Positions 9,708 to 21,700 of a DNA stretch of 64,000 bases are shown in pieces. Positions within the stretch are counted from its first letter, which is position 1, and each line of letters starts with the position of its first letter. The notes under the pieces were generated by a model. The model saw only the letters and a program-made list of their open reading frames with translations. It ran no database searches and was not told the origin of the DNA. Source of the DNA: Sinonovacula constricta (lineage: Eukaryota > Mollusca > Bivalvia > Cardiida > Solecurtidae); contig CM017558.1 in assembly GCA_007844125.1 (NCBI GenBank), positions 23,017,915-23,081,914 on the forward strand, written 5' to 3'. Position numbers and translations under genes: made by a program.

Positions 9708-12700
9708 TCATCCAATAGATGGAGCTGCTGTAACTTTTCCATCTTTGTCCACAAACAACCTCACACGGTCCTCTCTATAATCCATGGTTACCATACTGTT
9801 CTCTGGAACCACTTGCACCTGTTCATACAAAATAAAATTTTTACAAGTGTGGCTTAATTTTTGGTCGGGAAAATTAGACAAAGGGTGCCATTGGCAGCTG
9901 CTTTCAGCTGACCTGTTGTGCAAATGGTTTTATGCTAACACAAAAAATATGACTACTAGTGATTTTTGTACAATGAGACATTAGTGGATAGTCTCCCCTG
10001 AATAATCCCTAAATGCAAGTAGGTCCTTTTTATTTGGATTACTCAGTTTTTATGATTGTACTCTTACACCTTTCTTGTGATACCACGGTTGACCATCATC
10101 AACAAATACCTCTATTTTCAATGGATTTAAAGCTTAAATTAATGCAATTCAAGTCAGGCATTTCACCATTGTTTCATTCACTATCTACAAAAGAGAAGGT
10201 GATGAAGTCCAAAAATTCCTACTAAAAGGACCACCCTACTATTTGGACCACCTCAGATATTATTTAACAAGGGAGACAATTTCCATTTCAGTAATCTACC
10301 CCATTAAAACTGCTTCTTTAAATTATTTCTGAAAATTTCTGTTCAATATCCCTTTGTTTATACTTATTGCTTAAATTGTTGATTTGTTTAAAAGAATATT
10401 ACTCATTTGGAAACAGTTTTTTTGGCTTGTTGGTAACATGAATGTTAAAGTTTAGCCTTTTATTATTATTTTTTAGCATAAAACATTTAAATTTGAGTTT
10501 TCAACTAATTTAGTGCGACCAAACTAATGGGTGTCTTTTAATGTATGAAAAAAATGAACTAGGTGAACTGACGATTAAAAACAGATATAAGAGAAATTAT
10601 AGATAGGATGTGTGATAATATGTTCCACTGATGCTGTCATGTTCTGTCCTTATTAGTCATTCGGGAGATGACTTGATGGTCATTTTATCAACTTATAAAT
10701 AAGAATAACTCACAGAAATATTAGGGTACTCTTGTCTGATCTTGTCTTGTGCCTCCTGCCAGGTCTGAAAATAACAAAACATTGTGTGAATTCTACACAT
10801 AGTGGCATCAATGTGTTTAAATGACCATAATAACATGACGCATAGCTGATTTAGGGGACTTTGTGCACTTCCTCATTACAAAATTGTTCAAATTTATATG
10901 GACAATATTTTTACTTCCTACTAATAATTTAATAAAGTATTTGATGCTGTGTTCATTGGCATATATAAACATGTTACTAATAATTTTATTGCTAATATTC
11001 TGCATTCATCTACCTACTTTCTATTTCTATGAAGCTTGCCATTCACCCAAACCGACTCGCTGCTGTGTGTATACAATGATGTGGTGAGTGCCAATTAACC
11101 AAAACCATTACTTGTTATGTAGAAAAAAACTTATTGAATGATGGTTCAAATTTGGCAACAATGAAGACTATATGAAATAAAATTATATTTAAGCAAGCTT
11201 TTAAGATTTTACAGTAAAATGTGCACTTAATTTTGTTCCAATTCTGACATAGGAAATTATTGAACATGTTTCCTTTTAACCTAAATTTCTAATGTACCTG
11301 TATGCTCATTTAAATGTTCCTTTGACTGTATATGATAAAAACTACAAGCCTAATTTTAAAAAATGGGACTAATGCTTCATTATTTGGTGACTTTTTACTT
11401 GGTACCATAAAGGGCTATAGAATGTGCGCGCCCACGCAATGTGCGCACCCCTACTTTGGGCTTCAAATCCTAGGTAAAAATAGCTCATAGATTTTACACA
11501 CCCGCAGTTTAGAAAATTTGTCGGCCATTAAGGTGCAAAGAGCACGACTCAAAGCTGTTCTCAATGTCACTTATACTGTTCTGAAATCTCAAGTATCGTA
11601 ACTCCCAGCTGACTGACGTAATTATTCACAACATTTTTCATAATTTGGCCACTACTTAACATGCTCGTTTTGTGATATCTAAAGTGCTGTGTGAGGTTAT
11701 TAGGCACCTTCAGGTAATTATACATTTTAGGGCATTTTTCTTGCCACATCTGTAGTCTGATATCATTTAATACATACAATACCCAAGAAAATCAATTTAA
11801 TGTTCTTACTTCAAAAATGTTGTTTTTGGTCAAATCTAATAGGGTTACTATGTGGTTGGGTGTTATTTATGGGAAGCTATATTGGGTAAGTATTATGTAT
11901 GTCAGACTAATGAGATTGTGTATGTTTAGTGGATCCATTTGGATGTGTATTATGAATTTTAATCTTAGAAAGCAGTTTTAAAGTTAAATGGGCCATTAAA
12001 TGTAAAAATAGAGAAGCTATAAGCTGTGTGTATTATGTATAAAGAGCTTTGGGTTTTGTGCATAAGTATGAGAAGCTCATGTGAATGTTATGTATGGACA
12101 TCTATGTAGGTGTTTATTATGTATAGGGAAGCTATCTAGGTGTGTATTATGTACGGGGAAGCTATGTAGGTGTATATTATGTATGGGGAAGCTATGTAGG
12201 TATGTATTATGTATGGGGAAGCTATGTAGGTGTGTACTATGTATGGGGATGCTATGTAGGTATGTATTATGTATGGGGAAGCTATGTAGGTGTATATTAT
12301 GTATGGGGAAGCTATGTAGGTATGTATTATGTATGGGGAAGCTATGTAGGTGTATATTATGTATGGGGAAGCTATGTAGGTATGTATTATGTATGGGGAA
12401 GCTATGTAGGTGTGTATTATGTATGGGGAAGCTATGTAGGTATGTATTATGTACGGGGAAGCTATGCAGGGGGTCATTATGTGTAGGGAAGCTATGTAGG
12501 TGTGTATTATGTATGGGGAATCTATGTAGGTATGTTTCATGTACGGGGAAGCTATGAAGGGGTCATTATGTGTAGGGAAGCTATGTAGGTGTGTACTATG
12601 TATGGGGAAGCTATGTAGGTGTGTATTATGTATGGGGAAGCTATGAAGGTGTGTATTATGTATGGGGAAGCTATGAAGGGGTTCATTATGTGTAGTGAAG

Positions 12701-14396
12701 CTATGTAGATGTATATTAGGTATAGGGAAGCTATGTAGGTATGTGTCATGTACGGGGAAGCTATGAAGGAAGGTATTATGTGTAGGAAGCATTGTGGTTG
12801 TGTATCGTGCGGGAAGCTATATGGGTGTGTATTATATATGTAAAATCTATGTAGGTGTGTATTATGTATGGGGAAGCTTTGTAGGTGTGTATTATGTACA
12901 GGGAAGCTATATTGGTGTTAATAACGTATGGAAAGCTATATGGGTGTGTGTTATGTATAGGAATTCTATGTAGGTGTGTACTATATATGGGGAAGCTATG
13001 TAGGTGTGTACTATATATGGGAAAGCTATGTAGGTGTGTATTATGCATAGTGATTGTATGTAGGTGTGTATTATGTATGTGGAAGCTATGTAGGTGTAAA
13101 TTATGTATGGGGAAGCTATGTAGGTGTGTATTATGTATGGGGAAACTATGTGGGTGTGTATTATGTACAGGGAAGCTATATTGGTGTTTATAATGTATGG
13201 AAAAGCTATATGGGTGTGTGTTATGTATAGGAATTCTATGTAGGTGACTAATATATATGTTGAAGCTATGTAGGTGTGTATTATGTATGGGGAATCTATG
13301 TGGGTGTGTATTATGTATGGGAAAGCTATGTAGGTGTGTATTATGCATAGTGATTCTATGTAGGTGTGTTTTATGTATGGGAAAGCTATGTGGGTGTGTA
13401 TTATGTATGGGGAAGCTATGTGGGTGTGTACAATTAATGGGGAAGCTATGTAGGTGTGTATTATGCATAGTGATTCTATGTAGGTGTGTATTATGTATGG
13501 GAAAGCTATGTGGGTGTGTATTATGTATGGGGAAGCTATGTGGGTGTATATTATATATGAGAAGTCATTGAATGTGTATTATGTATGGGAAACTTTAGAG
13601 TGTATTTTATGTATGCCAAGCTATGTGGGTGTGTATTATGTATGAGAAGTTAAGGAGTCTATAGTATGTATAAGAAACAATAAAGTGTGTTTTGTGTAAC
13701 AGAAGCAATGGAGTGTCACTGTGTTTTTATATGGGGTGTGCATGATGTATGAGAAACTATGGAGAGTATGTGTGTTATGTGTGTGATAACATTAAGTGAA
13801 TGAATATTGTATGTATGTAAAACTACTGATAGTGTTACATGCATTTAACAAAATACAGGAATCTATCACCGATATGTGTGTGTTTGATAAACTATGCATA
13901 CATGTATATGCAACATGTAAACATGTTTACAAGTATAGAGGGGTCAATGTCTGGGTTTATATATGATGATGGGATTTAATTTGTCGCTATGATACATGTA
14001 TGTCAACTGGGAGTGTGTGTACATACTGTCTTATGTCAATATTTGTGCGCCTGATCGTCTAGCAAGATCTATGCATACAACTATCTAGAAAGAACAAGAT
14101 ACAACTAATTATTGTACATTAAGCTACTTAATTCATACGTGTATGCATTATAATATGATGTACAGCGGTGTAATTTCAGTCACTTTTTATTGGCTCTATA
14201 CATGTTTGTATATTATACATATCTAAATACAGAAACCTTTTGTTTTAGCATGACATATTATTGCTTTGCGAAGTCACCTAATGTAAATATATCAATTTAA
14301 CCAACAGCATTGTCTATGGATCAAGTTTCAACATTAAGTAAAATAATACATAGTACATACCAATCCAACCAGTTCTGGCCAGGTGTTTGTTGACAT
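9708..14396 (-). CDS. Potato inhibitor I family serine protease inhibitor (3 exons, complete)
   Basis: Minus-strand exons are 14394-14396 back to 14361 (MSTNTWPELVGL), 10764-10714 (TWQEAQDKIRQEYPNIS) and 9818-9708 (VQVVPENSMVTMDYREDRV... to SIG, stop). All junctions are phase 0 with good signals: TTG|GTATGT, TTTTCAG|ACC, TCT|GTGAGT and AACAG|GTG. The 65-residue product has the full family plan: WPELVG at the N-terminus, an EEA-like helix, the binding loop VTMDYREDRVRLFVD and a C-terminal Gly. By alignment to eglin c the scissile bond is Met41-Asp42, so P1 is Met, which suggests chymotrypsin- or elastase-like targets (inference). It has no signal peptide and no cysteines, as usual for these small rigid inhibitors, so it probably acts in the cytosol or is released unconventionally. 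Intron 1 (10765-14360) carries the large minisatellite at 12060-13660. Confidence 0.92.
9898..9945 (+). mobile_element. Short fragment of the SINE central domain
   Basis: CAGCTGACCTGTTGTGCAAA followed by TGGTTTTATGC matches the central domain of the SINE family listed at 1837. It lies in the second intron of the inhibitor gene. The match is short. Confidence 0.35.
12060..13660. repeat. Minisatellite, 30-bp unit, about 50 copies
   Basis: The unit is close to GTATGGGGAAGCTATGTAGG plus TGTGTATTAT. It is near-perfect from 12120 to 12480 and more degenerate with small indels after about 12780. In the first part units ending TGTGTATTAT/TGTATATTAT and TATGTATTAT alternate, giving a 60-bp higher-order period. 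Because 30 is a multiple of three, several frames on both strands stay open (repeated CRCVLCMGKL on plus, HNTHLHSFPI on minus). These are artefacts of periodicity, not genes. The array lies inside intron 1 of the minus-strand inhibitor gene. Confidence 0.95.
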
Positions 14397-15100
14397 CTTT
14401 GTAAACAATGCAGCACTGTGTTTCCTCAATGGAAATATTGTAACCAAGTTGAGTGAGATGTCACTGTGTCATTTGTCGCTATATCAACTCTTTACCTGTC
14501 ACTGTCAAATGACTGGTGTTAACACAGTTACGCCCCTTGTTCGAAGGTGGTTCAAAATTCAGTACACGGAATGGATTTCGGGTGGGAGTAGTAATCAGTA
14601 GCGTGTTGATCTGAATCATATGTCTATGTCTTAATTGTCTTAATTGCTAGCCGTAAGGTGAAAGGGGAGGGTAATGAAAGCCATTTTGTGCATTGATCTT
14701 AATTGACGCGCCCTATATATCGCAAAAGTTTGGATGGACATAAAAAAGCTACATAACAAATCACGCCCCTCTAATCCCTAGATCTACCCCTGACGTGTGA
14801 ACAATATAATTATATGCACATATAGATGGTCACTTAAGTATTTCAATGGATTTAAAGCTTAATAAAATTGTTGTAATATTTTGAGGCTATATATATGTAT
14901 CAATATATCGCAACAAAATGAATGAGGCATGCGTCTAAATATTAAAAAGCGTATGGATCTATGTACAACCTCAACTACAATGTGACCGACATTTTAAAAA
15001 GCCATTTAGAAATAACAGAACGCTTAGAAATAACAGGACGCTTGAGAAACTTTTCATTCCTTTTTTAAAGTGAAAAAGCTCACACTTCTTTCTTTTCAGG
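14397..15100. other. Divergent spacer between inhibitor gene (-) and TMEM165-A (+)
   Basis: The intergenic region should contain the inhibitor promoter and 5' UTR just above 14396. No TATA box at a convincing distance was seen and no coding sequence was recognised. Confidence 0.35.
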
Positions 15101-15306
15101 GTTACATGTGAACTCTCCCACTTTTGAAGGGAGACTCATACTTTTAAGGTTAAGAATTAGATCTACTTGAAAATGAGGGGTGATTCAACATTTTCAGAAA
15201 TATCCCTGTTTTGAAACAGATATCTTCCTTCTTTGTTTATATGAAAATAACAAATCTCCCAAGTGAAAATTTCCCACTTTGGCCTCAGATAAAGTTCGAA
15301 TGTATG
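15101..15306. mobile_element. About 210-bp MITE, family M1, copy 1
   Basis: It begins GTTACATGTGAACTCTCCCA and ends GGCCTCAGATAAAGTTCGAA then TGTATG. The ends are inverted repeats of the family consensus CATACATGTGAAC/GTTCACATGTATG. Copies 2 and 3 are at 16803-17013 and 55593-55809. Confidence 0.7.
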
Positions 15307-15519
15307 ATTAGGAAGTAGACTTGATCCGGTCCGAAATGTTTATTGTGCGCCAATTTGCCACATTCATAGGTGCATGACCTTTCGACTTTATTATATGTAG
15401 ATAGATATTCATATACGACAGACATTTGCCAGCGGCAATTAAAACAAACTTAAATTTTCTTTGTCGATAAATGAGCCGTAGTAGTAAAAATAGCGTTGCG
15501 CCGCATAGTACACTGTAAG

Positions 15520-15527
15520 ACTTCCGG
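15520..15527 (+). promoter_or_regulatory. ETS-like motif upstream of TMEM165-A
   Basis: ACTTCCGG lies about 190 bp upstream of the ATG at 15715 in a locally GC-richer stretch, as in many TATA-less housekeeping promoters. A single motif match only. Confidence 0.25.
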
Positions 15528-15714
15528 ATAAGGGGCGCTAACTCCTTCTGTATGTCGTGTCGACAAAACTGTCAACTACAATTTTCTTTACACAAAATGG
15601 TCTTTTCAAACAAGTATAGTTAACAAACCTCATATTGATACTTTGAATGGACAAAGGAAACAGCTTGTTATTTTAAGTTTTATTTTATACTTAAATTAAA
15701 CACACTCTGTAAGA

Positions 15715-18700
15715 ATGAAATTAAAAACCGTGGCAATTTTCCTGTGCGTGTGTTGGTGCATGTTTTATACAGTGCTGTGCAGAGACAGTGCAGAAAGTAA
15801 AGATGACTCTTCGGAAAAAAAGGTGAGTTTGATTTTTTAACGAACCTATTTCATCTAAGATAAGAAAGAGAATAGGACTATCTTTTAATTTTGTGTTGGT
15901 ATGAATCATGTCATGGCAACTACGTTCTAGTAGGTTTACGGTCACTTCGGTAAATGACCACTTCGGTAAATTGATCTTATATAGGGAAAGTTTCAGTAAA
16001 AAGGTAAACATATAGTATAATACAGGATTGAGACTGAAGTTTGAGAAGATTTTCCTACCTCAGCCCGAGACAGATAATTGAATCATTTATTCATATATTT
16101 ATTTATGTATGTATTATGATCAATCGTATATGTAATGCTTAAAATTAGGTGGTGTATATTTATGTAATATTGTTGTTATTTCCCGCATTTGTTGAACTGA
16201 ATTTTATCACAGTTTGTGATGCAGAGAGGGGATCTTGTCCATCAATGGTTTACTTTCCTAATATTGAGAAGATTGTTTTGTTTCTATCTACAGTAGGCGC
16301 ATATATATCTATGTTGCATTAACAACACTATTGTTTTATAAATTAAATCTACCAAAGCGTACCTGTTCCACATTTTCAATAAATTAATGATTAAATGATT
16401 AACTTATCTGTCTCGGACTGAGGTGTGAAAATCTCTTCACATGTGGACATGCCCAATTCTCCGTCTCAATCAGGTATTACTATGTTTACCTATTTACAGA
16501 AACGACCGGACTAATCCCTATATAAGATCAATATACCGAAGTGGTCATTTACCGAAGTGACCGGTACCCTCTAGTAAACCTCAAATGATAAGAAAGGTAT
16601 TTTTTATTGGCCACTACATTTCTAGAATTATCTGATTTTCAGTAATCACATTGATTGTTTGTTGATAAAATGTACAGACTTTTTATTATAACATGCCACA
16701 CACAAGTACAAAATATTGCGGGTTTTGAGGAATACTCATCTTGGGACTTCTTCATACATTAACAACAGACTACTCCTAGTACTAGAGGACCTAACTTAAG
16801 TTCATACAAGTGAACTCTCCCTTTTTTGGAGGGACACTCCCACATTTAAGGTTAAAAAATTATTTAAAAAATGAGAGGTGTTTTACACATTTTCAAAAAT
16901 CTTCAATCTGGGAAACAAGATAACTTCCTTATTTGTTAATATGAAAATAACAAATTTTCCACTTTGCAAGTGAAAATCACCCATTTTCGCCCCAGGAACA
17001 GTTCACATGTATGGAAGTTTATAAAGCCAACTTTGGCATTTTCTTTTTCAGTTATTTTTCATCTCATGTTGAATTCTCTAACCACAAAGAGTGGTTGAAG
17101 ACTTGAAGTGCCAAAGTCTTTGATGCCTTTAAAATCAGTTGGGTTTTATTCATTCTTTTGTGAATAGATAGTTTCCACATCAGTGAAGATCTCTTATCTT
17201 GGCAGCCATCTTGGATGGCATCTTCAAGAAATTTTCAGATGAATTGTATTGAAGCATAAATTTTATTTTCTTGTAATTTCTTCATTTGTGGTCCAAAAAT
17301 TAAAAGTTATACACCATTAGAAAAGCTCTTGAAATTCATATTTTTAGAATGCAATATTTTTAAAATTGATAAAGGCACAAAGAATAAATACATAGAAATA
17401 AATAAAATTATTCATTTATCCTTAAACAAAATTAATATTGTACCTTTTTTGGTTGTATTTTTTTTTACCTTTTAAACTATCATAATATATTTTTGATATT
17501 TAAAATACTTCATAAAAGCTGTTCAATTTGATATAAAATTCAGTAAAATATACTGAAAATAAAAACACAGTGGTGAGTTTAATACAGCACATATTTCCAG
17601 ATTTCGGCCTGCATTAGCTTCTGCCTTCAAAGATGGCTGCCATAAACTGTTCTATCAGTGCCTATGACATCACATGGAAACTATCTATAGGTCCAATTTT
17701 GGGTAAATTATGAATTTTTCGCATCACACTGGATAAATTGTGGGGAAAAAAGTTGCCATTCCAAACAAATTGTAAATGTCAAGTAAAAACAGTTATTTGA
17801 TTATCGTAGCTCTAATAAAAAATAGTTCATGTTTAGAAATTACAGGATTAACCATTTAGCATGCCCATTACCCCAGTATACCCCTTATCTGTTCACATTA
17901 TTTCACTTCATATCAGTGGAAAATTTCACTGGCCATTGGAAGCTGTTTTGAATGCTATATTTTTGGACTATACAGTAAACTGAAGATTGAAATGACAAAA
18001 TAAAAAAAAAAATCTAGCAAGAAAATTTTCTGATAATTGACTTTTTCCTTCTTTTTTTTAATTGTGAAGGGTCCAGCCAAGATAGGAAATAGCTCTGTAG
18101 TCAGTTGTAAATGAGTCCCTTTAGCGGACCCATTCAAAGAAGATAAAATAATGCTGAAAAGACCTTTTGAACAGCACTATAATAATAATAAGATTAACAA
18201 AGGAGTGATTAAACCATTACTGGTACCGGTAAGCTACAATAAGGAATCTATATATTCTGTATCAGCATAACCCAAGAAGACATAATACATTTGGGAAGTA
18301 GAAGGATGTAGAATAAAAAATCAAGAAGGTCCGGGTTGCTTATGGCATTACCTACACCTTTTAATGGGCCCTAGCACATTCTACAGGTATTTTACAGGTG
18401 TAACCATTCATTGGAAAGACTCCTCCTGTGTTTTGAATATGCACTACTCAGGGCTGTCAGTCCACGAAGCTTAGTTAGTACAGTACAAGTGCTGCAGCTA
18501 AGCCATCGCTGCTTCATTTAGCAAAATCTAAATTAGGATCACCTCAAAGCTGACACAAAACATGCTGTAATCATGTTCAGAAGAAATATTTCAACGATTT
18601 ATCAACTTTAAGTACCATTTTTTTAGCACAATAAAAAAGAAAGCTGTGTTTTATTTGTTATGTCATATTATTAGACATTTGAAGAATGGGAAATGAGCAT

Positions 18701-21700
18701 TTAGAGTTCACTGTCAGTTATCAGTGGCATTTATTCAGCTCAGAAACTGTTGAATGACTATATGGATAAATTTTACATTTGGTATGTATTAGATTGAAAT
18801 TCTGATCAAATTTGATAGTTCATTATATGCATGATTATGATATCAGTAAAGTAGTGGCCCCTTGTTACCGTATTTCAGTGTCACTTTTTCTTTCCTGTTC
18901 AATAACTTAAATGACTCTACAGATTTAATTTATATTATGTATATCAGTGTATGAATTGATATTGAATATTGGTAAAGTTTAATTTGGTAACAGTTCAGTT
19001 AGTATCTGTAGACTAATGGCCCTTTTTTATGTTGTATTTTTAAGTAAATTTATCATACCAATCAATAATTTTTTCAGTGGAATAGATTCTGGCTGATCTG
19101 GAATTTTACTACCCTATAATTATGTTAATTCAGATCAATTTATGCTTAGCATGTTAATAGTTCAATATCCCATATCTCTGTTTTAGGCTATCCATGGACA
19201 CAAGCTTGGCAAGGATGATTTGGAAGACAATGCATCAGTAGTCAAGTATGTCAAGTACAAGGTTGCCCATTCAGAGTTCCTGCATGGTTTCATCGCCTCT
19301 CTGTCGATGATCATCGTATCTGAGATTGGAGACAAAACTTTCTTCATTGCAGCCATCTTGGCCATGCGTCACTCTCGGGTGGTAGTGCTGGCTGGAGCCC
19401 TGGGCGCATTAATCTTCATGACAGTATTATCTGGTAAAATAATCTTTTGGATAAAGAAATATAGAATAAGTAAAAATTTTTGAGGTAATTCATCTTTGTA
19501 GTTGCAAAAAGTTTCAGTCTCACAAACAAAATAACATAGATGACTATTTTTTCATAACATAACATGGTCTTCTTCAGCAAATGCTGAGTACAACCTTGAC
19601 ATTGCTTACTTAGTTGAGCGAAGGTTAACCCCTTGTAGCCAGCAACATGCCAATCTGCCGAAGAAGTCATAAAAGCTGGAGATTAAAGCTCCAGTTTAGC
19701 TTTTATGTTATCCTGTTTGTATGATTGAAAAATTTAAGGCCATAATAACCTTTGCAGACACATTGTTATACCTTCTTCATTCATTACAGTTTTAAATAGT
19801 GTGTGGTTTAAAAATAATAATAGAAAAAAAACGTTTTTGATAATAAATTAAGGAGCTATAGTTATGATTCTTAATTAAACAAGGAGGGAAAAACTGACAA
19901 ACGACTTATGTAATGGAAGTGGAAATTAAAAAATGTTTGTTTTTTGTTTGATTCAAACCAGAGACCACGTGTTTGACAGTCCAATTCCACCAGCTGCACC
20001 ACTTGTTTTTATGAATTGTGACTGTCACTATGCTTGCAAAGAACTTTCAACATAACCTCAACAAATTAACCTATATATAAACTTTGACAGATTTAACTGG
20101 TGTCTATCAGTGTATTTGGATTTGAGTTGCAGCCTAAGGAGTGCTCAATTGCTGCTGTTATGAACAGTCTTAGTCTACTTCTTGATTTGAATTGTTTTAT
20201 AACTACTACATTGTTTCATATTAGTTACTATGGCTTAAGCCTTAAAAAATGTTTAATTATTCGGGCTATTGTGATGATTAACACAGAGTAATAATTGGTA
20301 TAATAATAATAATGCACTTGCATCATAACAATAGTTGTTTGTTCATTAATAATTATAATTACTAATACTGATAAGTTAATCAGTCATGATGACTGGGATA
20401 ATATTGATAATAATTTTTTTTTTCTTTAGATGTACATTCAAAATTTTGGACTTCAAACATGACCAAAATCATAAATACATGCCTACTATAAGTGGTACCT
20501 TCTCTTGCTAACATGTGAAATATTCAATAGAAGTGTGTTAAGATGTTTTATTTGATCAGTCATGTTTATAAATTTTATATATTTGTTTTGTTACATTAAT
20601 CATCAGTATTTCTAGCATGCTTATTAATACCTTCTATATTAGAGTCCCATCAGTCCATTTGTAGATGAGATTTGTCTACGCTTTGTCTCATTTAATGTTG
20701 GTCAGATTATCATTTAACTTGATTTGCAATCAAGTTCTTTCATATTGTATCTATCCCTCTCAACTTCCCCACTTCTTGGGTAGAACCAGTACTCAGGTAC
20801 TGAGTATATGGAGCAATGTGCAGTCAAAAGTCTTGCTCAAGGACTAACATCTTGTGGTCAGTTTTGACTCTTCAGCGTCTTAACCACTAAGCCATGAAAG
20901 CCCACATATGGATGCCTACTAATTATTACCAAACCTAGATGCAAGTTTCATTAGAAAGTCATCACTGGCTTGATTTTACTAAAGTTAAGCTTCTGTTTAA
21001 TGAAAAGTAACTGTGGTTGAACAGTATCCAGGGGGTATTCATCATCTTTTCTGTCAATCAAGATTTTGTTACATTGTGTATTGTCATTGTTATTGACTAT
21101 TTTCAGGTCTTCTGGGATATGCTACTGCTATTATTCCTCGTATAGTGACACACTTTGTATCTGCTTTACTTTTCCTGGTATTTGGCTTGAAAATGATCAA
21201 AGATGGTAAGTTAAATATGTTTTTTATTTTGCACTTTTTGAATTTTAAAATCTGCCCCTTCTAAATTTACTTTTTTCAAAAAAGCTTAAATATTTTCTTC
21301 AAAGGATACGTTTGTTTGACACCTGCAATCATTATCTTTTACGTTCATGGCATGCTATACACAGTGAAGGCAGCACTATATCTGCTTCAAGTGGACACTG
21401 TCTCCATATAACTGAAATACTGTTGGTGGGATGATAAACCCAATAAACAAATAAACTCATAACATTTGTAAAACATTCACCTAGTGAGATACCTATGTTT
21501 GCGTTAATTTGTATGTTTATTCCAACTAAGCTTAACTCAATTTGTGGTTTGGGGCTAAGAAGACACTAAGTGCTAGACCTCCACAATACTTCTAATGGAC
21601 TTATTGTATTTTTTTTAACTGCAATTGTTCTACCAAGCAGTATATGTGATTCTGTGTTTCAGGTTGGTATATGTCTCCAGATGAAGCCCAGGAAGAATAT

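Noticed and set aside
12081..13571. Long Cys- or His-rich open frames on both strands of the 12-13.6 kb repeat
   Set aside because: They are perfectly periodic with the 30-bp minisatellite, occur in several frames at once and lack splice or start context.
12060..13660. CRISPR-like regular repeats
   Set aside because: There are no unique spacers; units are contiguous tandem copies in a eukaryotic intron. The same holds for 31990-33665 and 46471-48855.
15721..16011. Minus-strand 96-codon frame over TMEM165-A exon 1
   Set aside because: Antisense shadow of the coding exon joined to foldback-element sequence.
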